From: Bombyx mori
Taxonomy: Eukaryota; Arthropoda; Insecta; Lepidoptera; Bombycidae
Length of the DNA: 64,000 nucleotides
Assembly (NCBI RefSeq): GCF_030269925.1
Contig: NC_085108.1
Coordinates: 1,550,001-1,614,000, forward strand
Direction: 5' to 3'
Below are positions 22,405 through 33,139 of the stretch, in pieces. The notes below the pieces were generated by a model. It was not told where the DNA came from. It made no database searches and worked only from the letters and a program-made list of their open reading frames with translations. The position numbers and the translations under genes are program-made. The stretch's first letter is position 1; every line of letters begins with the position of its first letter.

Positions 22405-23085
22405 GATTTTTTTCTACCTATTCTAATAAACTCGATGGGTTATAGATTCACAGAACTAGTAGGTGAGCTCACGGGATTCAAACCTGACGACGTTGGTAAC
22501 ACTAACCCTAGCAAGAGCAGTGCTTCGCAGAATCTACCACCGGATCGGAAACGCGACACACTGAGAAGATCCGGCGAGTAACTCAGTGAGCTGTGTCTGT
22601 GGGTAATTTTTTTTTCCTACCTATGCTGATAGCCTTGAGAAGCTATTTCAGCTTCGCCCTAACATGTAGGTGAGCTCACGGGGCTCGAACCTGACGACGT
22701 TGCTAACACTAACCCTAGCAAGAGCGACGCTTCGCAGAATCTACCACCGGATCGGAAAGGCGACCCACTGAGAAGATCCGGCGAGTAACTCAGTGAGCTG
22801 TGTCTGTGGGTTATTTTTTTCCTACCTATGCTGATAGCCTTGAGAAGCTATTTCAGCTTCGCCCTAACATGTAGGTGAGCTCACGGGGCTCAAATCTGAC
22901 GACGTTGCTAACACTAACCCTAGCAAGAGCAGTGCTTCGCAGAATCTTCCACCGTATCGGAAATGCGACCCGCTGAGAAAATCCGGCGAGAGACTCAGTG
23001 GGCTGTGTCTGTGCGTTAATTTACTCGTCGAGCCCTTCGTAGCAAGCGACGGGTTCGACGAAAACGATGACCGGTCACCACTAAT
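22405..23085 (-). repeat. Three consecutive family G copies, two of them tandem
   Basis: Copies run 22405-22611, 22612-22815 and 22816-23085. The junctions at about 22590-22620 and 22795-22820 are the same sequence (CTCAGTGAGCTGTGTCTGTG, then T-run, then CCTACCTATGCTG). A unit of about 205 bases has therefore been tandemly duplicated. The last copy is the longest, reaching GACGAAAACGATGACCGGTC. Confidence 0.75.
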
Positions 23086-24019
23086 GGGATGCGTTCGTGG
23101 TATTGGCAAAATATTATTCACGTGTGCCTTGTATTCAGTATCATAATTCACAGAAGTGACATTCTCGAAAACCATTTGAAATTCATTGAGATTCAAGACC
23201 TTGTTGTGTTCCTTCTATACAGTGAGACCTAACGCTGTCACAAGACGAACTAGAACACTCTCTCTCTTCGATCGGTTCCTCACTGCTGAGGATCGTGGCT
23301 CCGTCCGATTCAGTCAACCAGCTGTCTCCATCGATCCCGTTTTGTGGCTTGGTGGAGTGCGTCGCTGACAGGTACCCCCAGTTCCTCCGCTATTTGGTCC
23401 GAACATCGTTTGGAACCTCTACCCCTAGGCCTTTTCCCCTCTATTTCACCGGTCACCACAAGGCGTTCCAAACTGCTGGTATCCCTGCGTGCAACATGAC
23501 CAAACTACCGCAATATTCTTAACTTAATAACTAGGACACAAGATGGGATTAATTCTAAAAGGTCCTTATTCAGCAATGAACATCTTCCTGCTAATTACGA
23601 TGATAAATGATTAACACGTCCGTATCCTTGTAATGAGATATTCAGTTGTTAATAACGATTGTGTCACACACAACGCGTGTGTGTTTGTTAATGAGGGCAG
23701 GCTATCGCGTTGCATGCGAACTCTATTCACAATTTAAGTACACTACAAGTACAGTACCAGGCAATAAATATTGCACATTGATATTTAGAAAGAGACAGTA
23801 CTCTAAAATTTTGTTTTTGTTGCAGGGCGTTACCTGTGTGCGACGAAACACTAAGGATCCGGTGTCTATGGAGACTAAATATCAATTAGGTAATGTGCGA
23901 CAGGTATAACGCTCTACAAAGCAAAAATTAACCGTCTCTTTCCCACGGTCGATGTGCAACATTTATCGCCGGGTACTGTACTCATCATATACGTGGTTTT
24001 TCTTGGAAATGCAACTAGA
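23086..24019. other. No confirmed gene
   Basis: Segment 23205-23400 weakly resembles 13795-14010 and may be a remnant of an old element. The frame 23646-23909 (87 codons) has no domain that I recognise. Confidence 0.35.
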
Positions 24020-24172
24020 GATCACGTTAAAGGACTCGTAGAGTACTGCTCTTTCCTGTCATCAGTTTCCATTGGGGCACACGATATTTAGAAGCCAATC
24101 AATCACCTAAGCCTCTGTTAAATTTGCATATAAACTAATAATAAATAATGTATGTGGTTTAAAAATAAAATA
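24020..24172 (+). repeat. Duplicated segment D, copy 1
   Basis: CTCTTTCCTGTCATC, GATATTTAGAAGCCA and AAATTTGCATAT blocks recur in the same order and orientation at 25045-25380, where a SINE splits them. Confidence 0.55.
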
Positions 24173-24815
24173 GAGGTCACGCTGTAGTCGAAATTCGACT
24201 ATAATTAATTGGAATTGTAAGTTTGTACACTATTATGATTGTATTTTATACTTTTAATATCACAAAGTTCGCCAAGACTATAACTATAAAAAAATATTAA
24301 CAAAGACAAACAATATTTAATCTATTCTCAATTTGACCACAGACGTCAAGAACAAAAGTTTGACAATAAATAGTATGGATGCTGGTGTGCGTCAAATACA
24401 TGGTATGTAGTGTGTGTAATGTTTTCTTTATTGATTTAATGTATCTTTTATGCATTATTTTAAAAAATATTAGCTTTGTGCTCTTCTTCTCTATATTCTC
24501 TACTATATTATATAATATTATAAAGAGGAAAGATTTGTTTGTTTGTTTGTTTCGAATAGGCTCCGAAACTACTGGACCGATTTGAAAAATTCTTTTTCCA
24601 TTAAAAGCCGACATTGTCCCTGATGAACATAGGCTACTTTTATTTATTTTTTTTTTATTTTTTTTATTTGGTTTCTTTTGTGTTTTAATGTTTCCGAAGC
24701 GAAGCGAGGGCGGGTCGCTAGTTCTCTATAAGTGTGGAAAATTTCATACTCCTCCGTTCACGCAATTTTCGTAAAAGTGGATACAAAGTTTTTGCTTCAC
24801 GTATTAATATATAGA
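24171..24815 (-). mobile_element. Family U, copy 3, split by a Helitron-like element
   Basis: Reverse of copy 1: the palindrome AGTCGAAATTCGACT lies at the left and TATTAATATATAGA (5' end) at the right. The element at 24499-24721 interrupts CTATATTCTCTATAAG, which is contiguous in copies 1 and 2. Confidence 0.6.
24499..24721 (+). mobile_element. Helitron-like element inside U copy 3
   Basis: It starts TCTACTATATTATATAATAT and ends GCGAGGGCGGGTCGCTAG. Comparison with uninterrupted U copies shows no target duplication and insertion at an A/T junction, as expected for Helitrons. Confidence 0.8.
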
Positions 24816-24839
24816 TGAGTAAACCGCTAAATTTTTTGT

Positions 24840-25030
24840 TTTGCTTCTATGGGGGACGAGCTCACGGCCCACCACCTGGTGTTAAGTGGTTACCGCAACT
24901 CATAGACATTTACAACGTAAATGCCGCCACCCCCCATGAGACACGGGTTCTAAGTCTCGTAAACTTCAGCCCCGCCCTTCAAACCGAAACGCATTACAGC
25001 TTCATGACAGAAATAGGCAGGGTGGTATAG
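24840..25030 (-). mobile_element. SINE family T, partial
   Basis: CTATGGGGGACGAGCTCACGG to AAATAGGCAGGGTGGTA. The tail is modified. Confidence 0.7.
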
Positions 25031-25044
25031 GATGTAGACTATAG

Positions 25045-25380
25045 AATACATTAGAGAACTCGTAGGCTACTACTACTCTTTCCTGTCATCCGTTCCTACT
25101 TAGGCTTTTTTTTATTGCTTATATGGATGGACGAGCTCACGGCCCACCTGGTGTTAAGTGGTTACTGGAGCCCATAGGCATCTACAACGTAAATGCGCCA
25201 CCCACCTCGAGATATAAGTTCTAAGCTCTCAGAATAGTTACAACGGCTACCCCACCCTTCGAGCCGAAACGCATTACTCCTTCACGGGGGAAATAGGCAG
25301 AGGATATTTAGAAGCCAGTTTTACCTAAACCTCTATTAAATTTGCATATCATTAATAATGTGTATGTGGTTCAAAAATGA
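25045..25380 (+). repeat. Duplicated segment D, copy 2, with a SINE inside
   Basis: It is homologous to 24020-24172. The homology is broken at about 25104-25300 by a minus-strand family T SINE and resumes at GATATTTAGAAGCCAG. Confidence 0.55.
25105..25300 (-). mobile_element. SINE family T inside segment D
   Basis: Reversed tail TTTTATTGCTTATATGGATG to CACGGGGGAAATAGGCAGAG. Confidence 0.8.
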
Positions 25381-25714
25381 ATAAAAATTATTAGTTAAGT
25401 CCTGAATTAACAATTAATTTGATCTTCATTTTTTGTTTATACTGTGGATACGGGTCAAGATATTTGAGTGAAGTTATGAAACTATTAAATCGTTATCTAT
25501 CCTTGATATGTGTCTAAAATTTCATTTAAATCAGACGTCATAAGATCGGTGAAGATGATCTTCAAAGAATTCCGTTACGTGGAAACAAACATATGTACAT
25601 AAACATACCAAGCTTATATGTTTGTTTGATTCTCTATGCGTTCCAAATTCATTAGTCAGACTATGATGTAACTTGCTAAAGTTGTTGCTGGAACATCAAG
25701 GAAGGTTTATATCG
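25381..25714. other. No gene recognised
   Basis: AT-rich, without a recognisable frame or repeat edge. Confidence 0.35.
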
Positions 25715-26008
25715 GTCAACGTTCTCGTCGAACCCGTCGCTACCGACGAAGGGTTCGGCGAGAAAATTAATCCCATAAACACAGCCCACTGAGTTTCTCG
25801 CCGGATCTTCTCAGCGGGTCGCGATTGCGATCCTTTAGTATATTCATTCGCGAAGCAGCTACTCTTGAGTGGTTAGGTCTCCCTTGGAGGCACTCAGGTA
25901 GCTGTTAGCAAATCCCGCCCCTTCTGACTGAACCCTTGCTCGCCCACCTGTCCTTGTGAAACTAGAAAGGCCTCCGGGTCACCAGTAAGCCCTCAATTAC
26001 AAAAAAAA
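25715..26008 (+). mobile_element. Retroposon family G', alternative tail
   Basis: AACGTTCTCGTCGAACCCGT, then GAGTTTCTCGCCGGATCTTC, then the switch to TGACTGAACCCTTGCTCGCC and GGCCTCCGGGTCACCAGTAA with an A tail. Confidence 0.75.
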
Positions 26009-26363
26009 GGCTCGAGAAAGCCGAAATAAATACCACTAGTAGATAATTGTGTTTCTCAAACTATCTGTTATAAAAAAATGTGTGTTTAAGTTCGTATTTG
26101 TCTGGTTTTATGTTTTCTTGTAAACAAGTTTTACGAATGCAAACAAACACACGCGTTCTGTGACGCATGGGCCTTCGAGAACAAAGAATAAAATATAATT
26201 ACAGATTTTTGTTATTCCTCTATAAGTAATGTCAATGCGCTTGTGTTGCCATTATTCTTTTATTATACTTGTTTATTGTGTTGATAACTAGAAACGACTG
26301 TAATAGAATAAGCAAGCCTATGTGCAGATTATTGAAATTAAATATCCAATATGTATCGATTGC
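26009..26363. other. No gene recognised
   Basis: AT-rich sequence only. Confidence 0.35.
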
Positions 26364-26646
26364 TTTTTTTTTTTTCCTACCTAAGCTGGTAGCCTGGAGC
26401 GGCTATTCCAGCGTAACCGTAACTAGTAGGTGAGCTCACGGGGCTCAAGACGATGCTAACACGAACCCTAGCAAGAGTCGTGCTTCGCAGAATCTACCAC
26501 CGGATCGGAATCGCGACCCACTGAGAAGATCCGGCGAGAAACTCAGTCAGCTGTGTTTGAGAGTTAATTTACTCGTCGAGCCCTTCGTCGCAAGCGACGG
26601 GTTCGACGAGAACGGTGACCGGTGCTTGAAGTACCTAGGAGCACCA
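26364..26646 (-). mobile_element. Retroposon family G
   Basis: Reversed tail TTTTTCCTACCTAAGCTGGT to CCGGTGCTTGAAGTACCTAG. Confidence 0.8.
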
Positions 26647-26647
26647 T

Positions 26648-27251
26648 CGATAGCATTATCACTACAATAGTATAAAACAAAGTCGCTTTCTCTGTCCCTA
26701 TATCTGTCTGTCCCTATGTATGCTTAAATCTTTAAAACTACGCAACGGATTTTGATGCGTTTTTTTTTTAAGTGAAAACTTCTTTAGAATCGTTGTGATT
26801 TCAAACCGGATGCAACGGAAAAAACGACAGGTAAGAGACACAAATACAAAAATGTGTAGGATGAAGCCAGCAAAGAATGAGACAGAAATATACATACTAT
26901 TTAATACAGCACCATCTGTGAGATTTTTTAATACTAACGTGTGTATGAAAGCTCTTGTAGTGAATTTTAATTTAGGATTATACGTGAAATTAAAATATCA
27001 ATTCACAGAGGGCGCTACCTTACAATTATTTACTAATGACAAAATTTTACATATACTTAAGACGTTTAGGATAATTGTATTTTAATTTAGGAAGGTTTCA
27101 CTTCTACCACGTGTGAATTGCACACATGTAATTTTTTTAATAGATAGAGTGATTGAAGAGGAAGGTTTATATGTATAATAACATCCATTAAATAGTGGAG
27201 AAATCAATAATAAATTACAGTTTCCGAAGCGAAGCGGGGGCGGGTCGCTAG
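26648..27251 (+). mobile_element. Helitron-like element, larger subfamily
   Basis: The 5' region holds AGTATAAAACAAAGTCGC and the phrase ACTACGCAACGGATTTTGATG. The 3' end is GAAGCGGGGGCGGGTCGCTAG. At about 600 bases it is the longest H copy. A 96-codon frame inside (26795) is not recognisable as a protein. Confidence 0.65.
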
Positions 27252-27357
27252 TAGTAACAGAAGTGAAAGACGAAATCATTTTTCTCATTGATGTAAACGA
27301 GCGGAATGTGCCACAAATTAAATACGAAGTTACATTTCTCGCCTCAATATGTTGAAA

Positions 27358-27905
27358 ACCACTTGAAGTCGTCGTGGCCTAAAGGATAAGACGTTCGGTT
27401 CATATAGAATCTAGCGATGCAACGGAGTTCGAATCCCGCAGGCTGGTACCAATTTTTCTAATGAAATACGTACTTAACAAATGTTCACTTTTTTTTCCTA
27501 CCTAAGCTGAGAGCCTTGATAGGCTATAGCTAACACGAACCCTAGCAAAGAGCAGGGCTTCGCAGAATCTACCACCGGATCGGAAACGCGACCCACTGAG
27601 AAGATCCGGCGAGAAACTCAGTGGGCTGTGTCTAAGAGTTAATTTACTCGTCGAGCCCTTCGTCGCAAGCGACGGGTTCGACGATTGACTTCCACGATGA
27701 AGGACTAACATCGTGTAATAAAAATCAAACTCGCAAAATTATAATTTGCGTAATTAATGGTGGTAGAACCTCTTGTGAGTCTGCACAGGTAGATACCACC
27801 ACCCTGCCTATCTCTGGCGTGAAGCAGTAATGCGTTTCGGTTTCAAGGGTCGGGCAGCCATTGTAACCATACTGTTGTGGATGTCTATGGTCTCCAGTAA
27901 AATTT
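27358..27905 (+). mobile_element. SINE family T with tRNA head, split by a family G copy
   Basis: The head (GTCGTCGTGGCCTAAAGGAT, B box GAGTTCGAATCCCGC) runs to AAATGTTCAC. It resumes after the family G copy at ATTGACTTCCACGATGAAGG and continues through GGTGGTAGAACCTC to GGTCTCCAGTAA, where it is cut short. Confidence 0.8.
27487..27684 (-). mobile_element. Retroposon family G nested in SINE T
   Basis: TTTTTTTTCCTACCTAAGCTG to GCAAGCGACGGGTTCGACG. It interrupts the T sequence between its tRNA head and its body, so this copy is younger than the T insertion. Confidence 0.8.
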
Positions 27906-29770
27906 TAAAATAAACCATGTTTCTTTTATACAGCAGTTAAGTATCTAATAATGTCTCCATAATGTCTCAAGAACAATAATATCTAAAGCCTAAGGCTACA
28001 GCTATTTGATCAGATGTTATGATAATTCAAACTTTTTCCAGCTAATTTATTGACAGTACTTAATTGAGAACTACCTCATATCTCGATATCAGTGGTGGCA
28101 TTTATAGTTTCCCATAAACACGATAAGTTTTTATTTTTCTTAGTTTATTTATAGCTCATATTAGGTTTAGGTAATAATAAGTCATTTAAATATCTAACAA
28201 ACTCAGCAGTATTTTGTATATCCACTTAACGTCTTATGAACATACTCACATACAACTAAGTACAACTCAATAAGGTATAATTAATAAAATTATTTCATCT
28301 ATAGGCCTCTATACAATCAGAAAGCAAGCTATATATTGATTCTATTTATTTATTTATTTAAGGATTACCGACAGGGTTTACAGTAAGACATGAAATAATA
28401 TTGACATGTATAGAGCAATTGATAACTGCAACTCTAATTAGAGGCAATCACAGCATGCATTACATTAATAAATCAATAGAGATTTAACAATACTATTAAT
28501 AATAATAAAAAATTAAAAACAAAAGAAAGACAACAAGGACAGTAATACCCGAGTACTCAGACCGAGGCTGAGGCTGAGGTTCATCAACAACTTTTTATAA
28601 TTCTTGAATATTGAATTGATTCTCTTAAAAAAAACTATTAATATTTTAATATTCTTGGTATATGACTCTATTTATGCGGTGATTATAATCAAATATAGAT
28701 AGCTTTTATCTGTAATTTACATATAGTTGCATTATGTTGAGATAGCAAAGATCATAAAGATAATGTTCTGTTTTTGAATGTAAATCTTTTGGGTTTTGTT
28801 TTAACAAGGAGTACTTATGTTAAAAAAATATTTCTTTATGACTTATATTGTGGAGTAAGTAATATGAAGTTAATATACGAAGATTACATAAGAGCTTGCC
28901 TTCATAAGCTGTGTTTTTACAAGTCATCTACTATGATTTAATGTTTTTGTGTGTTAAAAATTGATGATGATAACACAGGCTATTGATGTTATTGAGAATA
29001 AAATTCAAGATTTTTTGTATTTATCTTTTATACTTCAAAAATTTGTTCAATAATTTCTAAATTACTTATTACATATAATCACATCATTTTCAATAGTAAG
29101 CTAAATATATTATTGTTATTTATTTATATTTATTACTTCAATGAAGATAAAAATAATTATATTAATATTGTTCATCTGGTATTTTTTTTCAGTATTATTG
29201 ATTGTTCTCATACAAGAAAACAATCAATGGAGCGGTGTGTGTGAAAACTGTAAAGTTTCAAATTAGTTTTTATTTTTACGAAACATAAAATTCAGGTCCA
29301 TACAGTAAGCACCTACGTTAATATACTCAATAATATTTCGTAATCAATCCGTATGTAATAAATTGTAATGCCTTAATTCGTAAATCAATTGGTTAATTAA
29401 TTGGTACAAGTATTACAATGTGCTGTTTTAAATTTAATTTTAAGTTTAAATTTAATGAAGTTTAAGACATAGTGGCAATCAAACGATTTTTTTTTTTTTT
29501 TTATAAAATGCGTGTCCTAAAGTGAATTGTTTTTGTGCAAAATTTCGATTATTACACAATGCTTTTGATTGAAATTCCTTGTTGCTCAATAGATTGAGAA
29601 ATACGAACAAGCATTTCATTTATAACAACAAAATAAACGTTGTTTTTTACCGCCGACACTTTTTTCTAATTTAATTATTTGGCATTACTTTGTAAAACAA
29701 GAAACAACTTGACATTTAAACAGATTCGCGTTAATGTGCGAAATTGTAGTCATTTAAAATAAGAACTTAC
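27906..29770. other. Probable 5' part of Pdk intron 1; AT-rich
   Basis: The longest stretch on the left side with few recognisable mobile elements. A TTTA run lies near 28346-28362. No coding frame with a known domain is seen. By position it lies directly downstream of the Pdk first-exon splice donor. Confidence 0.5.
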
Positions 29771-29873
29771 CGAAGTCAATGAATTGTTTGATGGACAACG
29801 GCGAAGGGTTGAACTGCGAGTAGAAATCAAGCATTTTCGTCACATTCGTGAAAATCGCTCCTGCTAACCTCAT
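29771..29873 (-). CDS. Pdk: Pyruvate dehydrogenase kinase, first coding exon
   Basis: PDK is a mitochondrial-matrix kinase that phosphorylates the E1-alpha subunit of pyruvate dehydrogenase and so shuts down entry of pyruvate into the TCA cycle. The minus strand from 29873 gives MRLAGAIFTNVTKMLDF, then YSQFNPSPLSIKQFIDFG, 34 codons plus one base. The YS.FSPSPLSIKQF.DFG block is the signature N-terminus of animal PDKs. A GTAAG donor follows at once (GT on the minus strand at 29770-29769), so the intron is phase 1. The start is the only ATG consistent with the family and has A at position -3. I searched the minus strand leftward for the next conserved block (the LRKELPVRLAN region) and found none. 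The rest of the gene must lie beyond the left edge, giving an intron of at least about 29.7 kb unless the gene is broken. Confidence 0.88.
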
Positions 29874-30336
29874 TTTGAAAGTTTCACGTAAAAATATTTA
29901 AGTGTTAGAAAAATAATATAACAATTTTAATGTAATAATACACAATCACAATAGACTGTAACACATTTTTCACTTGTCAGAATTTTTGTTATTTATTCCG
30001 CCGCAAACTACGCTACAACCGCGTTAAATAGACTTCCCAACGATATACCACTGTGAACTGATGAATGAATGCAATTTTCATGGCAATTTGTATTATCTTT
30101 GTTCGAATAGTGATGGGATACGAAGCTTAAAATTAATAACGCGTTTCAACGATTGTTATAATGCCAGCTCATCACGAAAGAGCTTTTCAAATTAGATTCA
30201 TTCATTAAAGTGTACGGTGAGATTAAAAACTATCCAAGGGTTGTGGGTTCGTTTCCCACATTGGGCAAACATTCGGGTGATGAACAGGTTTGCTTGCTCT
30301 TCGTCTGGGTGTTTATCTTTATATTTATATAACTAG

Positions 30337-30589
30337 CTGTACCCGTCCGCTTCACTGGGCATTTAAAATTAACATTAATATTTCTCGCCCCCACAAAGAT
30401 TCTCATCATTGACGCACTCGCAACTAGTGTAGGGAGTCCAACACTCATATAAATATTAGCCTATACATTAAGTACATGTATTTTCTACATGGTGGTATCC
30501 AGTTTCAGTTTCAAGTCAATTGGATGCATGGTTCAGTAGTTATAACGGAACATCCGTAAAAACCACTATAGATTTATATTATATTAGTA
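30337..30589 (-). mobile_element. Helitron-like element inside SINE S copy 2
   Basis: It begins CTAGCTGTACCCGTCCGC and ends ATATTATATTAGTATAGA. It is the same family and sits at the same relative place in SINE S as 7806-8062. Confidence 0.7.
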
Positions 30590-30596
30590 TAGATTT

Positions 30597-30845
30597 TTAC
30601 TGGTGGTAGGACCTCTTGAGAGTCCGCACGGGTAGGTACCACCACCCTGCTTATTTCTGCCGTGAAGCAGTAATGCGTTTCGGTTTGAAGGGTGGGGCAG
30701 CCGTTGTAACTATACTTGAGACCTTCGAACTTATATCTCAAGGTGGGTGGCGCATTTACGTTGTAGATGTCTATGGGCTCCAGTAACCACTTAACACCAG
30801 ATGGGCTGTGAGCTCGTCCCCTCATCTAAGCAATAAAAAAAAAAA
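30597..30845 (+). mobile_element. SINE family T, headless
   Basis: ACTGGTGGTAGGACCTCTTG to CATCTAAGCAATAAAAAAAA. A possible short duplication AGATT flanks it. One of the best-preserved bodies in the window. Confidence 0.85.
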
Positions 30846-31087
30846 GATTCTACTGTAAGTGTGTATCTCACTGAACTCCTGAGTGGCTGGACCGATTTTG
30901 ATGAAATTTTCTGTGTGTGTTCCAATGGGTTCAAGAATGATTTAGATTCACAATTGAATATTGTTATATCTTTTTTTTTTTTATTCATCAAAACATTGTA
31001 AAATGTTTCCAATTTATTCAAAAAAGTTTGAAATTTTCGCATTTAAGACATGTGTTTGTACAGGACAACGTCTGTCGGGTCCGCTAG
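30846..31087 (+). mobile_element. Helitron-like element
   Basis: TGTGTATCTCACTGAACTCC, TGGCTGGACCGATTTTGATG and the 3' end GTCTGTCGGGTCCGCTAG. The 5' end is unclear because a SINE abuts it. Confidence 0.6.
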
Positions 31088-31215
31088 TTTTCTATATACG
31101 CTAAACGTATATAAGTTTGTGTGTCATTCTTTAGTACCCATAACGCAGGTAATTCAATTTGGGGTCGGTTGACCGTGCATGATTTTTTCCCATGTGTTTA
31201 TTATTTATTGATTTA

Positions 31216-33139
31216 AGACAGCGACGCGATGTACTCAGTCACAAAATAATTTTGAAAAAAAAAAAACGATTGCAGCTCCACTCGTTTTAGACTTCTAGTT
31301 ATTTGTTAATCGTTTTGGCATGTGTTAGGACCCAGAAAGAAGATATTTAGCATAAAATAAAGAGTCACGTATTGCGGATATTTCAAGTCTGCTAGTTTTA
31401 AAAAAAAACGTCTATGTCACTGCTTTTCGTTTAAACAATTTGTTGGAGAATGGAACTCGTCGAATATAAAATTTTAATAATGAAACCTTAAGTAGTCAAA
31501 TATAATGACCACCATTTTACTGAGATTATATTTCATCCCATATCATCTCATCTCATTGCATTTAATTTCATCCCAGTTGATTAATGTCTAAAATTAATCA
31601 TCGTCATTTCATTTCATTTCATAAAATTAAGAATATAAATTAAAATCAGACATGACTTAAACGTCTTAGTTACCAGGTCATAAAATCTCTTAAAAAAAAT
31701 ATTACGCTAAGAACAACAATAGATGAAATTGTTGTCAAAGATCAGATCTTTATCAACAAATCGATCAAGATTGACCAAGTGAATAATTGTAATTTATTTT
31801 AACTCGACACTATACCTACTACCTTTAAAAATATTGGTTTAAGTGTAACCTTTTTATAGGTTGTAACAATTCAGAAAATTCAAAGAGAAATCTTGTGAAT
31901 TGTCAAAAAGTAATAAGGTTTTTCAAGTAGTACAATACTGAGAAAGCTCTTTAATTAAACTACTGTACGTATGCATAAACCATTCAACTACCAAATTACC
32001 GTCACTGGAAGAGGCGTGTGTGTCAGACCTATGTTCAACAGTGAATTTAGTGCCATGCCACTAATACATAATAATATGATCTTATCGACAATATGTAGCT
32101 ATTAATAGCACTATCTGATCTTATTCTGCGAGTGACATAAAAAAGACTAAGGATTCAATGTTCTCTGGGTCATGGTCTACTCAGATCTCTCAGGTGTTAA
32201 GACTATCAGAGCTTATTGGCCTAGCTAGTGTTGATCCTGACTGCTGAACCTTAGGGTCTAAATTGATTCACAATTCACACTTCACATTCAACTATCACTG
32301 TTGTCTCTTGTATTGTCTCACAATTGCAAGTATCACATTCATTTATTTTTTCCCATTTGTATTCATGAATGAATTCTGTAACCCTTGAAAGTATTACATT
32401 CATTCACCATTTACGCTTTTGTATTTGTAAATACATTATGTAAGCCTTAAATTGAATTTATTGTTGCAGTTTATCTGAAGTGGTGTTAATTATCACATGC
32501 CATCAATTAGAACTGTATCCCAATCAACACTATGCTGTTGATCAGCTGTGGATCATGTTTCTTCGACAGACATGGACCATAAATAATGTTAGCTTTCAAT
32601 TCACTTATTGATAACACATTACAACAAAAATGCAGTATGGTGATTTTAGATATGTTAACAATAAAAACTCATTCTTGGGCTCATTCTGTTGTGTTCGTTC
32701 ATACTGCTTACTCATGAGTTCTGTACCGTATGCATGTAATGAAATAATGATAAAACAATTGATGTTTAGAATATAATTGAAAAGGGAACTGGGGCTGCTG
32801 CCATCTTTGTTTTTTATATTTAAAATTCACTTAATATTATGTCTGCTTAGCAGTTAATGTATTCCGTTTGAAGGGGAATAGCCATTATACAATACAATGT
32901 AGACTTCATAAATGTCTCAGAGTAGATGGCGTCTTTTACACTGAACTGTCCATGAGGTCTGATAATAATACCGAGTAGGATCTAAGTTTGTTCATCTCTA
33001 GCTCTACATTAAAATAACTATTTCATCAAAGAATACTATATATATGCATTTATGCTTAGCTAAGCTTTGTTATTTCCTTTACAATGTATACTCCTATTTT
33101 GACTCCGAGAACCATCTTTCTATAATGTATATATAAGGT
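31216..33139. other. Intergenic, AT-rich; one family R repeat
   Basis: Segment 31485-31700 (GACCACCATTTTACTGAGAT ... GTCTTAGTTACCAGGTCATA) recurs at 59340-59515 and partly at 41560-41700. The rest seems low-copy and may include the promoter or a 5' untranslated exon of the downstream gene, but I can place neither. Confidence 0.4.

Larger units (their letters stand above)
30230..31215 (+). mobile_element. SINE family S, copy 2, carrying three nested insertions
   Basis: The 5' part (GGGTTGTGGGTTCGTTTCCC B-box region, GGTGATGAACAGG, CTGGGTGTTTATC) ends near 30336. The 3' part (TTTAGTACCCATAACGCAGG, TTTGGGGTCGGTTGACCGTG) resumes at about 31088. Between them lie a minus-strand Helitron-like element, a family T SINE and a plus-strand Helitron-like element. 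Confidence 0.6.

Noticed and set aside
22405..23085. CRISPR-like array
   Set aside because: The repeats are whole retroposon copies of about 205 bases, not short repeats with unique spacers, in a eukaryotic context.
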